Under the pieces are notes generated by a model. It searched no databases. It was not told the DNA's origin and saw nothing but the letters and a program-made list of their open reading frames with translations. Positions 9,342 to 18,300 of a stretch of 64,000 nucleotides of DNA are shown one piece after another. Made by a program: the position numbers and the translations under genes. The stretch lies in assembly GCF_007786445.1 (NCBI RefSeq), contig NZ_VNJI01000036.1, forward strand, positions 16,422 to 80,421, given 5' to 3'. The DNA is from Paenibacillus cremeus (GTDB taxonomy: Bacteria > Bacillota > Bacilli > Paenibacillales > NBRC-103111). The number at the start of each line of letters is the position of its first letter. The stretch's first letter is position 1.

Positions 9342-10040
9342 ATGAATCGATTACGCAGTGCTTTACAAAATAAGCGTTTTTCGCTATTTGTCAGCTTGTA
9401 CGCCAACGATGCGCAGCTTGCTCTTGCCGCCCTGGAGGAAGGAGCGGAAGGGCTGAAGGTGCACATGAATGTTGGTCACCGCGCGAGTGGCAATCATTTC
9501 GGGCCGCTTGCTGAATATGAGATGACGTTCCGTGAAATCCGCGCATTATACGATGGTCCGCTCGGAATCGTGCCCGGGGGAAGCACGGACGATATCCATC
9601 CGGAGGAAATCGAGAAGCTGCCGGGGATCGGCATTGATTTTTATTCCATCTACGCGTTTCATCTGCCTTCCTTTCTGCTCCGTTCCGAGCAATTAGCCAG
9701 AACATTTGCTGTCAATGACAGCTTCGATCTAAAGCTTGTGCAGGGAGCGGCGCCGTTTGGTATCGACGCGCTGGAAGCGTCCGTTGTGCCGGGAGACGAA
9801 TACGGAAGCAAGCTGACGTTCGCCGATCTGCTGAAATACCGCTATTTGGTTGAGACGTCAGGAGTGCCGGTTATCGTACCTTCCCAGCGGAAGATCGTGC
9901 CTGAGGACATTCCGGCGTTATACGACTCTGGAGTCAAAGCGGTGCTGATCGGCGCGATGGCGACGGGCAAGACCGAGGATGGGATTCGCAGGACGGTCTC
10001 GGAGCTCCGCAATGCCATCGATCGGCTGGGGGGAAATTAG
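9342..10040 (+). CDS. conserved TIM-barrel-like protein, function unknown
   Basis: A 232-residue cytoplasmic protein with alternating strands and helices typical of small ribulose-phosphate-binding barrels: FSLFVSLYANDAQLALAAL at the start and, near the end, GVKAVLIGAMATGKT, which looks like a terminal phosphate-binding strand-loop. AGGAGG precedes the ATG at 9342. Its stop codon is followed immediately by the permease ATG at 10041, so it belongs to the transporter operon and probably acts on the imported compound or a phosphorylated derivative. I do not recognise a characterised family; aldolase, epimerase or keto-acid lyase activities are possible. Confidence 0.6.
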   Translation: MNRLRSALQNKRFSLFVSLYANDAQLALAALEEGAEGLKVHMNVGHRASGNHFGPLAEYEMTFREIRALYDGPLGIVPGGSTDDIHPEEIEKLPGIGIDFYSIYAFHLPSFLLRSEQLARTFAVNDSFDLKLVQGAAPFGIDALEASVVPGDEYGSKLTFADLLKYRYLVETSGVPVIVPSQRKIVPEDIPALYDSGVKAVLIGAMATGKTEDGIRRTVSELRNAIDRLGGN

Positions 10041-10985
10041 ATGGAAGCGACTGTCCGTGAGGTGGGGCGGAGGTCGGCCGCGAGCAAAAACAAACCGAGG
10101 CGATCCAGTCCGCTTTCCCGCGAAGCAAACTTTTTCGGCTGGCTGTTTGTCAGCCCGATGGTGCTTGGCTTTCTGATATTGATGATCGGTCCGCTGTTCT
10201 TTGCATTTTATATGAGCTTGACCGACTGGCCGCTGCTGGGCGACGCCAATTTCATTGGGTTTGACAATTACCGCAATATCGTTTCCGATGCTCTATTCTG
10301 GAAGGTGCTTGGGAATACATTTTATTTTGCCGCCGGCCTTGTACCGCTGAATATTGTCATTGCTTTGTCGCTAGCGCTGATGCTGGCGAAGAACAAACGC
10401 TGGATGGGCTTGTTTCGAACCGCCATCTTTGTTCCGGTGATCACTTCGCTGATCGTTTGGTCGATTGTCTGGAAGTACATGTTTGCCACCGATTCGGGTT
10501 TTATTAACCAGATTTTGCAGTTGTTTGGCGTGACCGGCCCGGCATGGCTGTACAATCCGGATCTGGCGATGCCCGCCGTGATCGTGACGAGTGTACTGAA
10601 GAATGTCGGGCTGAATATGGTGCTGTTTATCGCGGCGCTGCAACAGGTGCCGACTCATTTGTATGAAGCGGCCAAAATCGACGGCGCAGGCCGCACGAGC
10701 ATGTTTTTTAACGTCACGCTGCCGATGATTACGCCAACCGTGTTTTTAACTGTCATGATGACGATTATCGGTTCCCTTAAAGTATTCGGCCAAATTTATG
10801 TAATGACGCAAGGCGGACCGGGCAGCAGTACGAAGGTGCTGGTGTACTACATTTGGGAAAAAGCGTTTAAGCTGAACGAATTCGGCTACGCTTCTTCTCT
10901 TGCCTTTGTCCTGTTTTTTATCACGCTTATTTTCACCATCATTCAGTGGCAGCTTAGAAAAAGGTGGGTTTTCCATGAAAACTGA
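10041..10985 (+). CDS. sugar ABC transporter permease, MalF type
   Basis: A 314-residue inner-membrane protein with six main hydrophobic segments and the cytoplasmic EAA loop YEAAKIDGAGRTSMFFNVTLPMI (positions about 210-233), which docks onto the ATPase. It starts on the base after the upstream stop codon and overlaps the next permease by 11 bases. Together with that gene it forms the membrane channel of a CUT1 importer. The ATPase is missing here, as usual in Paenibacillus, where an MsmX-like ATPase serves several importers. Confidence 0.92.
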   Translation: MEATVREVGRRSAASKNKPRRSSPLSREANFFGWLFVSPMVLGFLILMIGPLFFAFYMSLTDWPLLGDANFIGFDNYRNIVSDALFWKVLGNTFYFAAGLVPLNIVIALSLALMLAKNKRWMGLFRTAIFVPVITSLIVWSIVWKYMFATDSGFINQILQLFGVTGPAWLYNPDLAMPAVIVTSVLKNVGLNMVLFIAALQQVPTHLYEAAKIDGAGRTSMFFNVTLPMITPTVFLTVMMTIIGSLKVFGQIYVMTQGGPGSSTKVLVYYIWEKAFKLNEFGYASSLAFVLFFITLIFTIIQWQLRKRWVFHEN

Positions 10986-11832
10986 AATGACATCCCCCCA
11001 CTGGTCGCGCCATATATTTAATTTCGCTCATTATGCGGTTCTTGCCTTGGTTTCCGTGTTTATGCTGATTCCGTTCCTCTGGATGCTGTCCACATCGCTG
11101 AAGGAACCGGCCAAAGTGTTCGTGTTTCCGCCGGAGCTGATTCCGTCTCCGGTCCGTTTCGAGAATTATTTGGAAGTGCTGAGAACAACGCCGTTTCATC
11201 TGTTTTATTTCAACAGCTTTTACATCGCGGTGCTGGTTACGGTGGGAACGGTGCTGTTTTCTTCGCTGGCAGGTTATTCATTTGGAAAGATCCCGTTTAA
11301 AGGGCGGAACGTTGTGTTTTTGCTGCTGCTCAGCACGATGATGATTCCGAATGAAGTGACGGCGATCCCGATGTTTCTGTTCATGCGCGACCTGAGGCTG
11401 ATCAATACGCATGTGCCGCTCATCATCCTGCCTATATTTGCCGCAGGGGGCGTATTCGGCGTGTTTGTGATGAGGCAGTTTTTCCTCGGAGTGCCTAAGG
11501 AGCTGGAGGAAGCGGCGATGATCGATGGCTGTTCGCGCTTTCGAATTTATTGGAACATCATGCTGCCCTTAGCCAAACCGGCCATCGCGACGCTGACCAT
11601 TTTTACGTTTCTAACCAGCTGGAATGACTTTTTCGATCCGCTTATTTTCTTGAGCGCCCGAAAACTGATGACGCTGCCGCTTGCCTTGTCCTTGTTTACG
11701 GATGAAGCGGGTACGGCGTGGCATCTGTTGATGAGCGCTTCCGTGATGGCGACGCTACCGCTTTTGCTTGTGTTTTTCTTTGCGCAGAAACAATTTATCG
11801 AAGGGGTCTCCATGACCGGTCTGAAGGAGTAA
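10975..11832 (+). CDS. sugar ABC transporter permease, MalG type
   Basis: A 285-residue permease starting at ATG 10975 inside the end of the upstream permease gene (11-base overlap); AAAAGGTGG precedes it. The EAA loop LEEAAMIDGCSRFRIYWNIM and six hydrophobic segments are visible, and the protein ends GVSMTGLKE, a typical MalG-type C-terminus. It pairs with the MalF-type subunit upstream. The next gene, an FAD oxidoreductase, starts 28 bases later without a terminator. Confidence 0.92.
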   Translation: MKTEMTSPHWSRHIFNFAHYAVLALVSVFMLIPFLWMLSTSLKEPAKVFVFPPELIPSPVRFENYLEVLRTTPFHLFYFNSFYIAVLVTVGTVLFSSLAGYSFGKIPFKGRNVVFLLLLSTMMIPNEVTAIPMFLFMRDLRLINTHVPLIILPIFAAGGVFGVFVMRQFFLGVPKELEEAAMIDGCSRFRIYWNIMLPLAKPAIATLTIFTFLTSWNDFFDPLIFLSARKLMTLPLALSLFTDEAGTAWHLLMSASVMATLPLLLVFFFAQKQFIEGVSMTGLKE

Positions 11833-11860
11833 GTCTAATCATTCAGGAGGAGTTTGTGAA

Positions 11861-13210
11861 ATGAATCGTTCAGTCAAAAGCTTGCAAGCCGACGTTGTCG
11901 TTGCAGGAGGAGGCCCGGCAGGCATTAACGCCGCCATAGCGGCGGGCAGAATGGGCGCTTCTACCATATTAATTGAGCGTCACGGCTTTCTCGGCGGCAT
12001 GTCGACGGCAGCTTCCGTTTATCCGTGGATGACGTTTCATACGGAGCAAGGCAATCAGGTGATTAAAGGCATTGCCCAAGAAATTGTAGACAGGTTGGCC
12101 GAACGCGGCGGCTCTCCGGGTCACCTGCGCGATACGGTCGGATTTGTGCACACGGTAACACCGTATCATCCGGAGATTTATAAGGTGCTCGCCGTCGATA
12201 TGCTGAAGGAAGCGGACGTTAAGCTGCTTGTACACAGCTTTGTTGATGAAGTGAAGGCGTCCGGGAACCGGATCGAAAGCATTCAATTAACCAGCAAGTC
12301 GGGACGTATCGACGTCAGCGGCGGCATGTTTGTCGACGCGACGGGAGATGCGGATATTGCATATTTGTCCGGTGCGCCTACGCTCAAAGGACGCGAGAGC
12401 GACAGCAAAATGCAGCCGATGACGATGAAATTCCGCATGCGCGGAGTCAATGTGCCGGCCATCAAGCAATATATGATGGACAATCCGGGCAACTTTTACA
12501 GAAAGACGCCGATCGCCGAGCTGCCGAAACTTCCGCTCAGCGGCGTGCAGGGCTTTTACTCGCAGTGGAAAGCAAGCGGCGTGCCGATCAACCGCGATCA
12601 GGTGCTGTTTTTCATCGGACCGGAGGAAGACGAAGTGCTGGTCAATTGCACCAGAGTGCAGGGACTGGACGGCACGGATGTGGAAGATTTGACGCTTGCC
12701 GAGGAGCTTGGGCGCAAGCAGGTGCTGATGATGGCGGAGTTTTTGAAACGCGATGTTCCGGGCTTCGAGAAAGCGTCGATTTCTTCGGTAGGCGCGCAAA
12801 TCGGTATTCGCGAAACACGCCGCATCGAAGGGGTGTACAGCTTGACGATCGACGACGTCGTACAGGGCAGGAGATACGAAGACGCGATCGCCCGCAGCGG
12901 GTATCCTGTAGACATTCACGATCCGGCAGGCAAAGGCGTTATCGATGCCGATGTGGGCGGCGACGGTGCTTACGATATCCCGTATCGCTGCCTCGTACCG
13001 CAGCAAATCGAGAATTTGCTGGCTGCCGGCAGATGTATTTCCACAACGCATGAAGCACTTGCCACGACTCGGCTTACACCAAGCTGCATGGCGACCGGAC
13101 AGGCTGCGGGAACGGCTGCGGCCATCGCCTGTGCAGCGAAAGTAGCGGCTAGGGATGTGGATGTACGTGAGCTGAGAGCCCGATTACAGCAGGCAAATAT
13201 GGTCATCTAA
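11861..13210 (+). CDS. FAD-dependent oxidoreductase
   Basis: A 449-residue flavoprotein with the Rossmann dinucleotide motif AGGGPAGINAAIAAGRMG near residues 15-32 followed by the acidic strand end LIERHGFLGG, and near the C-terminus LLAAGRCISTTHEAL with MATGQAAGTAAA, which forms the second FAD contact. These features match the FAD_oxidored group commonly linked to sugar transporters in Paenibacillus. AGGAGGAG precedes the ATG. As the last gene of the cassette it probably oxidises an imported carbohydrate or cyclitol; substrate unknown. Directly after its stop codon an unrelated S-layer fragment begins in the same frame. Confidence 0.85.
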   Translation: MNRSVKSLQADVVVAGGGPAGINAAIAAGRMGASTILIERHGFLGGMSTAASVYPWMTFHTEQGNQVIKGIAQEIVDRLAERGGSPGHLRDTVGFVHTVTPYHPEIYKVLAVDMLKEADVKLLVHSFVDEVKASGNRIESIQLTSKSGRIDVSGGMFVDATGDADIAYLSGAPTLKGRESDSKMQPMTMKFRMRGVNVPAIKQYMMDNPGNFYRKTPIAELPKLPLSGVQGFYSQWKASGVPINRDQVLFFIGPEEDEVLVNCTRVQGLDGTDVEDLTLAEELGRKQVLMMAEFLKRDVPGFEKASISSVGAQIGIRETRRIEGVYSLTIDDVVQGRRYEDAIARSGYPVDIHDPAGKGVIDADVGGDGAYDIPYRCLVPQQIENLLAAGRCISTTHEALATTRLTPSCMATGQAAGTAAAIACAAKVAARDVDVRELRARLQQANMVI

Positions 13211-13654
13211 GCTGAGTTCGCTTCGCTGCTCGTCCGATCGCTTGGCTTGAAAGGGGACAGTACGACCAGCTTCAAAGATATTAAAATCGGTGACTGGTAT
13301 GTGTCAGCGGTTAGCGCAGCGGCTAAAGCCGGCATTATAGGCGGCTTTGAAGACGCGACGTTCAGACCGAATGACAACATCTCCCGCGAGCAAATGGCGT
13401 TGATGCTGACTCGGGCGATGACAACTGCCGGCAAATCCTTTGAGCTTACCGGTCCATCGAGTGCGCTGCTGGACTCATTCGCTGATCAAGGCAATATCAG
13501 CCCGTGGGCGAAAGCGGCTGTCACTCAAGCGGTTGGTGCCGGTCTGATGCAAGGGCAGACGGACTCCACGTTTGCTTCCGGCGCCCTGGCGTCCAGAGCG
13601 GAAGCGATCGTGATGCTCAAGCGGTTTCTGCAGTACGAAAACTTCATTAACTAG
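13211..13654 (+). pseudogene. S-layer homology (SLH) domain protein, 5'-truncated remnant
   Basis: From the base after the FAD-gene stop codon, the same frame reads 147 residues that form the C-terminal part of an SLH protein: a partial repeat, then GDWYVSAVSAAAKAGIIGG with FRPNDNISREQMALML, then WAKAAVTQAVGAGLMQG with ASRAEAIVMLKRFL. SLH repeats bind pyruvylated secondary wall polymer. The signal peptide and the rest of the protein are missing, and no start with a convincing ribosome site is present (a TTG at 13247 is possible). The junction shows that a deletion or insertion joined the transporter operon to an S-layer protein gene. Confidence 0.8.
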
Positions 13655-13661
13655 CAGGACG

Positions 13662-13696
13662 AAGAATGATCTCCACGAGGAGGTCATTCTTTTTTG
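13662..13696 (+). terminator. rho-independent terminator
   Basis: AAGAATGA-TCTCC and GGAGG-TCATTCTT form a 13-base-pair stem (one G-T pair) around the loop ACGA, followed by a run of T. It ends transcription of the FAD oxidoreductase operon and the SLH remnant. Confidence 0.9.
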
Positions 13697-13898
13697 CGTC
13701 TGCTACATGTTGCCGTGGCCAAAGTATATACTTATCAAAGTGGAAGTCAAATAATTGTTGAAATGAAAACAACATTGATTGAAGTAGCCGAAAGCGAGTA
13801 AAAGGTTCTTTTTAACTAAATTTAGAAACAGCAATTAAACAAAATTTTTGTGCAATAAAATAAAACAATAGTGTTGGTAAATAGTGTAAATTAAATAT

Positions 13899-13912
13899 TG
13901 AAAGCGGTCACA
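13899..13912 (+). promoter_or_regulatory. cre operator upstream of the PL7 lyase
   Basis: TGAAAGCGGTCACA matches the consensus TGWAANCGNTNWCA at all positions, 64 bases before the lyase start, in a very AT-rich leader. I infer CcpA-dependent repression. A clear -35/-10 pair could not be assigned. Confidence 0.65.
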
Positions 13913-13975
13913 GGAGGAGGGGGTTAGCTAGGTCGTTAACGATTTTAACACCCGAAAAGAGAGGAAGAGGATTGT

Positions 13976-14725
13976 ATGAACCGGAAAGTTAAAGCGATTC
14001 TTGCAACCGTTACAAGTGCTGTAATGCTCCTGTCGATTCAGTTAGCTCCAGTATGTGCTGCACCCAATATTGATTATCATATTTGGAAGCTGCAACAACC
14101 CGATAATACGACGATTTCTTCGTCACAATTAGTTTCGGGATATTCCAGTCCCTATTTCTACATTGCATCCGATGGAAATCAAGCATTCATGGATCCTCAG
14201 ACCGGAACTCCTACATCGGGCTCGTCTCACCCCCGTTCAGAGTTAAGGGAAATAACTACTAGCGGAGCCAATGCAGCTTGGAGTATGACCGGAACGAACA
14301 CAATGACGAATACAGCTAAAGTGACATTACAAGGTGGCGGTACGAGTGGTAATACTACAATTGGGCAAGTTTTCGATAGCACTGGTGGCTTTCCGTTGTG
14401 CGAGTTTGAATATGAAGCAACTCCTAATTCCAATGGCGGTAACTTCAGAATCTTGTATGAAGAATCATCCGGAAACGGTACCTACACCTATTTAAGCAAC
14501 GTTGTTCCATTGAATACACAATTTACTTATAAGTTGTCCCTTTCAGGCGGCGTACTGACTGTTTACGTAAATGGTCAGTCGGTATTTTCAAAAAATCCAA
14601 ACCTCTCAGGAGACCAATTCTACTTCAAGACCGGCAACTACGATCAAACGGCGACAGCCGGTTCGAATTCCACTACGCCATATACCATTGTTGAGCTTAA
14701 TTCTGTCAGTGTAGTTCACCAGTAA
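13976..14725 (+). CDS. secreted polysaccharide lyase family 7 (alginate lyase-like)
   Basis: A 249-residue secreted protein with a signal peptide cleaved near residue 29 (VCA) and a single PL7 beta-jelly-roll domain. PL7 enzymes cleave alginate by beta-elimination. Two of the three family signatures are present: RSELRE at Arg87 and YFKTGNYDQ at 216-224. The middle motif, normally QIH or QVH with a catalytic His, reads Q131-V132-F133 here, so the His is replaced by Phe. The second PL7 domain of this window (in 37396-44826) has an intact QIH. The protein may have an altered mechanism or specificity, or be a binding protein. It is single-domain and is preceded by a cre site. Confidence 0.82.
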   Translation: MNRKVKAILATVTSAVMLLSIQLAPVCAAPNIDYHIWKLQQPDNTTISSSQLVSGYSSPYFYIASDGNQAFMDPQTGTPTSGSSHPRSELREITTSGANAAWSMTGTNTMTNTAKVTLQGGGTSGNTTIGQVFDSTGGFPLCEFEYEATPNSNGGNFRILYEESSGNGTYTYLSNVVPLNTQFTYKLSLSGGVLTVYVNGQSVFSKNPNLSGDQFYFKTGNYDQTATAGSNSTTPYTIVELNSVSVVHQ

Positions 14726-14801
14726 GCTATATAAATATCAAAGCCCCGTGTGAATGTGGTCAAGATCCAATCACGCATTACTATAACTGCAATTAATGAC
14801 A

Positions 14802-14921
14802 TATGAAGCGGTAGACTGGGCACTTCGGATCGAATCCGCAGAGCCTGTCCAAGTCGATTACATCACGTTCCCTCTAACAGTGCCTAATAATCACTATTAC
14901 TCAGAATGGGGTTGGCATTGA
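14802..14921 (+). pseudogene. C-terminal remnant of an unidentified protein
   Basis: A frame of 39 residues (RIESAEPVQVDYITFPLTVP in its middle) ends in TGA at 14919-14921 shortly before a terminator. It reads like the last strand region of a longer protein, but there is no start and I do not recognise the family. Confidence 0.35.
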
Positions 14922-14966
14922 ACTAACAGAGGTACGTTAGTTCAACGATTTTAACAACTTTATTTC

Positions 14967-15011
14967 AACCCGGCCCGGCCCACATCGTAGGCCGGGTTTA
15001 CTGCATTTTTT
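14967..15011 (+). terminator. rho-independent terminator
   Basis: AACCCGGCC at 14967-14975 pairs with GGCCGGGTT at 14990-14998, followed shortly by TTTTTT. It closes the PL7 lyase transcription unit or the remnant in front of it. Confidence 0.75.
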
Positions 15012-15394
15012 GTGACCAATTTAAACAACTTTATTTTCAGAGAATATTTGAAGGACTTTAGAAGCAGCTCAACGGAAAGAGCGAGTTCGCGGCACCACGG
15101 CTGCGGATTCCGCTTGCAACAGACTCAAGCAAGCCCGGTTTCTCCTCTCCCATGAAGGTCCATATTAGAGTGACATGCTACTTATGGTCTCCCACTTTTT
15201 GCTAAATATTTTTGTTCGACACTGAGTTTCGACAGCATGGACTACCGGGATTCTAGTACGATACGAATACTCCTCTTATTTTCACGATACTCCAAAAATC
15301 AAGGATCAAAGAGTAGGAAGGGGGCTTCGTTCCAGGAGAATTCTGTCATACTTTATTACAAGGGTCGCAATAATCGTAACTGGAGGTAGAAACC
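15012..15394. other. intergenic leader without recognised gene
   Basis: This stretch separates the terminator from the large secreted protein. I see no coding frame with a ribosome site. The last 20 bases contain TGGAGG, the ribosome site of the next gene. A promoter could not be assigned with confidence. Confidence 0.4.
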
Positions 15395-18300
15395 ATGTTT
15401 CGTAGAAGCATTTCTGCAATAATTGCACTTGTTCTATTTTTAAGTGTATTTACGGTAGGGGCGGGCATATCTTATGCGATAAATACCGACATCCCCGATC
15501 AGCCAGGCATCACTGCGACGACAACAAATTCGGTAAGCTTGTCCTGGGCGGCGATACAAGGTGCCGATGGCTATAACGTATACCGTTCTCAAGGCGGTAA
15601 CGGAGTATTTCTTCGGGTGAATACCTCCATTGTTGTACCGAACAGCTATACGGACACTAGTTTGAACGCTAATACAAGATATGATTATAAAATCTCGTTC
15701 GTCATAGGCGGCGTGGAATCCTATTTGTCGGTAGCGGCCTCAGGATTAACACAGCCTGACTTTGGTCCCAATGTTTACGTATTCGATCCGACGATGCCGG
15801 CAGTCGATATTCAATCCATCAGCACCAATGTGTTTACCCAGCAAGAATCCAATCAATTTGGCAGCGATAGGTATGCGCTGCTGTTCAAGCCCGGCAATTA
15901 TAATACCAACGTTCGGGTCGGCTTCTACACGCAAGTATCTGGTTTAGGACAAGTCCCCGACGATGTTACTATTAATGGCGGCGTGACGGTTGACGCCAAT
16001 TGGATGGCGAATCACAACGCAACCGATAATTTTTGGCGCTCGGTTGAAAATCTTTCAGTAGTGCCATCAAGCGGCAATATGCTATGGGCCGTGTCACAGG
16101 CCGCACCTATGAGACGTTTGCACGTTAAAGGAGGTCTGACCTTACATGATCAAGGAGGCTGGGCGAGCGGCGGCTTCTTGGCGGATTCCCGGGTGGATGG
16201 CGGTGTCGTGTCCGGCTCTCAGCAGCAGTGGATGTCCAGGAACAGCCAATGGTCCAATTGGAACGGGTCCCTCTGGAACATGACTTTTGTCGGTGATGTC
16301 AATGCGCCTGCGGATAATTGGCCGACCAATGCTAATACTGTCGTTGACAAAACGCCGATGATTCGCGAGAAACCATTCCTTACATTCGATACCTCCGTCA
16401 ATCAATATAAAGTATTTGTTCCGAATGTCGCTTCCGATACGTCTGGAACGAGCTGGGCGGGCGGCTATACGGCCGGAGCTTCGATCCCGATCGAAAATTT
16501 CCTCATCGCAAACCCTTCCACGTCCATTGCCAGCATCAATTCAGCGCTGGATCAAGGCAAGAACCTGCTGTTCACACCAGGTATTTATCACCTGAACGAT
16601 ACGATTCGGGTCACGAATCCGAATACCGTTGTTATGGGCCTTGGCTTCGCTACTTTGATACCGGATAACGGGCAGGTAGCGATGTCAGTCGCTGATGTTG
16701 ACGGAGTGAAAATTTCCGGATTGCTTTTCGAAGCCGGTTCGAATCATTCAGCTTCGTTGATGGAAGTCGGGTCTGCAGGCAGCTCGGCGGACCATTCCGC
16801 CAATCCTACGTTTCTTTATGATTTGACCCTTAGAATAGGAGGGGCGATTGCCGGATCGGCTGACGTTGGGCTTAAAATTAACAGCAACAACGTCATAGGC
16901 GACGATCTTTGGATATGGCGCGCAGACCACGGTGCGGGGGCCGGCTGGACTTCGAATCCGAGTATTAACGGACTCATTGTCAATGGGAATAACGTCATCA
17001 TGTACGGTCTATTCAACGAGCATCATGAGCAGTATCAGACTTTGTGGAATGGCAATGGCGGGCGGGTATATTTTTATCAATCCGAGATTCCTTACGATGT
17101 GCCAAGTCAAAGCGCTTGGATGAGCAGCGGAGGCGCAGTGAATGGCTTTGCTTCTTATAAAGTAGCCGATTCGGTGACTACGCATGAAGCTTATGGCATA
17201 GGCGTATATTCGTTTTTCAGAGATGCGGATGTAAAGCTTGAAAGTGCGATTGAAGCCCCGGATACACCAGGCGTTAAAATTCACCACGCTACAACAGTTT
17301 ACTTGAGCGGTTACGGAGAAATTACTCATATCGCCAATAAGACGGGGACCGCGGTGAAAAGCGGTGCGATGAGGACAACGCTTACAGATTACGTTCCTAG
17401 AACGACGACAAGCATTACACCGGTTAATATCGCTACGATCACAGGAAAAGCTCCTGCGTTGCCTGCATTTGTTACACAGAAATTCACCGATTCCACCACC
17501 AAACAGGCTCCTGTAGCGTGGGGCAGCATCGATCCTTCACAATATGCGTCCGTCGGGACGTTCACTGTTCAAGGAACGGTAAATGCTGCGGCGGATGCCT
17601 CCAACAATCCGGTTAGGGCGCTGGCGAATGTTACCGTCAATCCTGCGCCGAACGTTGCAGTCACGGATATTGCTGTAACATCAGCAGGAAACGTAAATGC
17701 GATCGCGACGAAGGGCGGTACGCTGCAAATGGCTGCGACGGTAACGCCGGCGAATGCGGACAATTTAGCGGTTGCTTGGTCGGTATTGAATCTGGACGGT
17801 TCTGTTACCGATAAGGCGACGATCAGTGCGGGAGGCCTGCTAACCGCTGCCAAGGATGGCTTGGTGAAGGTAGTGGCATCAGCCGTCGACGGCACCGGCG
17901 TCACGGCGAGTCAAACAATCACGATCAGCGGCCAAATTGTCAAGGTTTCGAGCATTACCGTAGTCGGTCAAAATAATGCTGCCGCGATCATTTATAAAGG
18001 CGGAACCCTGCAAATGCTTGCCAATGTGCTGCCTGCTAATGCGGACATCAAAGCGTTTACTTGGTCTGTCGTGAACGGAACGGGCAGCGCGACGATCGAT
18101 TCCTCCGGCTTGTTGACCGCGAAAAGCGACGGGACGGTATCCGTTGTAGCGACAGCCAGTGACGGCTCCGGTGTGAAGGGAACCCAGACGATTGCTATCA
18201 GCGGCCAAGCGCTTGTATTGAACAACGGATGGTCATGGGTAAGGGAAAGCCGGGATAATTGGGCGCTTACGGGCAATCCCAATGTGATGAGATTAACGAC

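Noticed and set aside
12287..13051. 254-residue minus-strand open frame opposite the FAD oxidoreductase
   Set aside because: Antisense shadow; no motif, no ribosome site.
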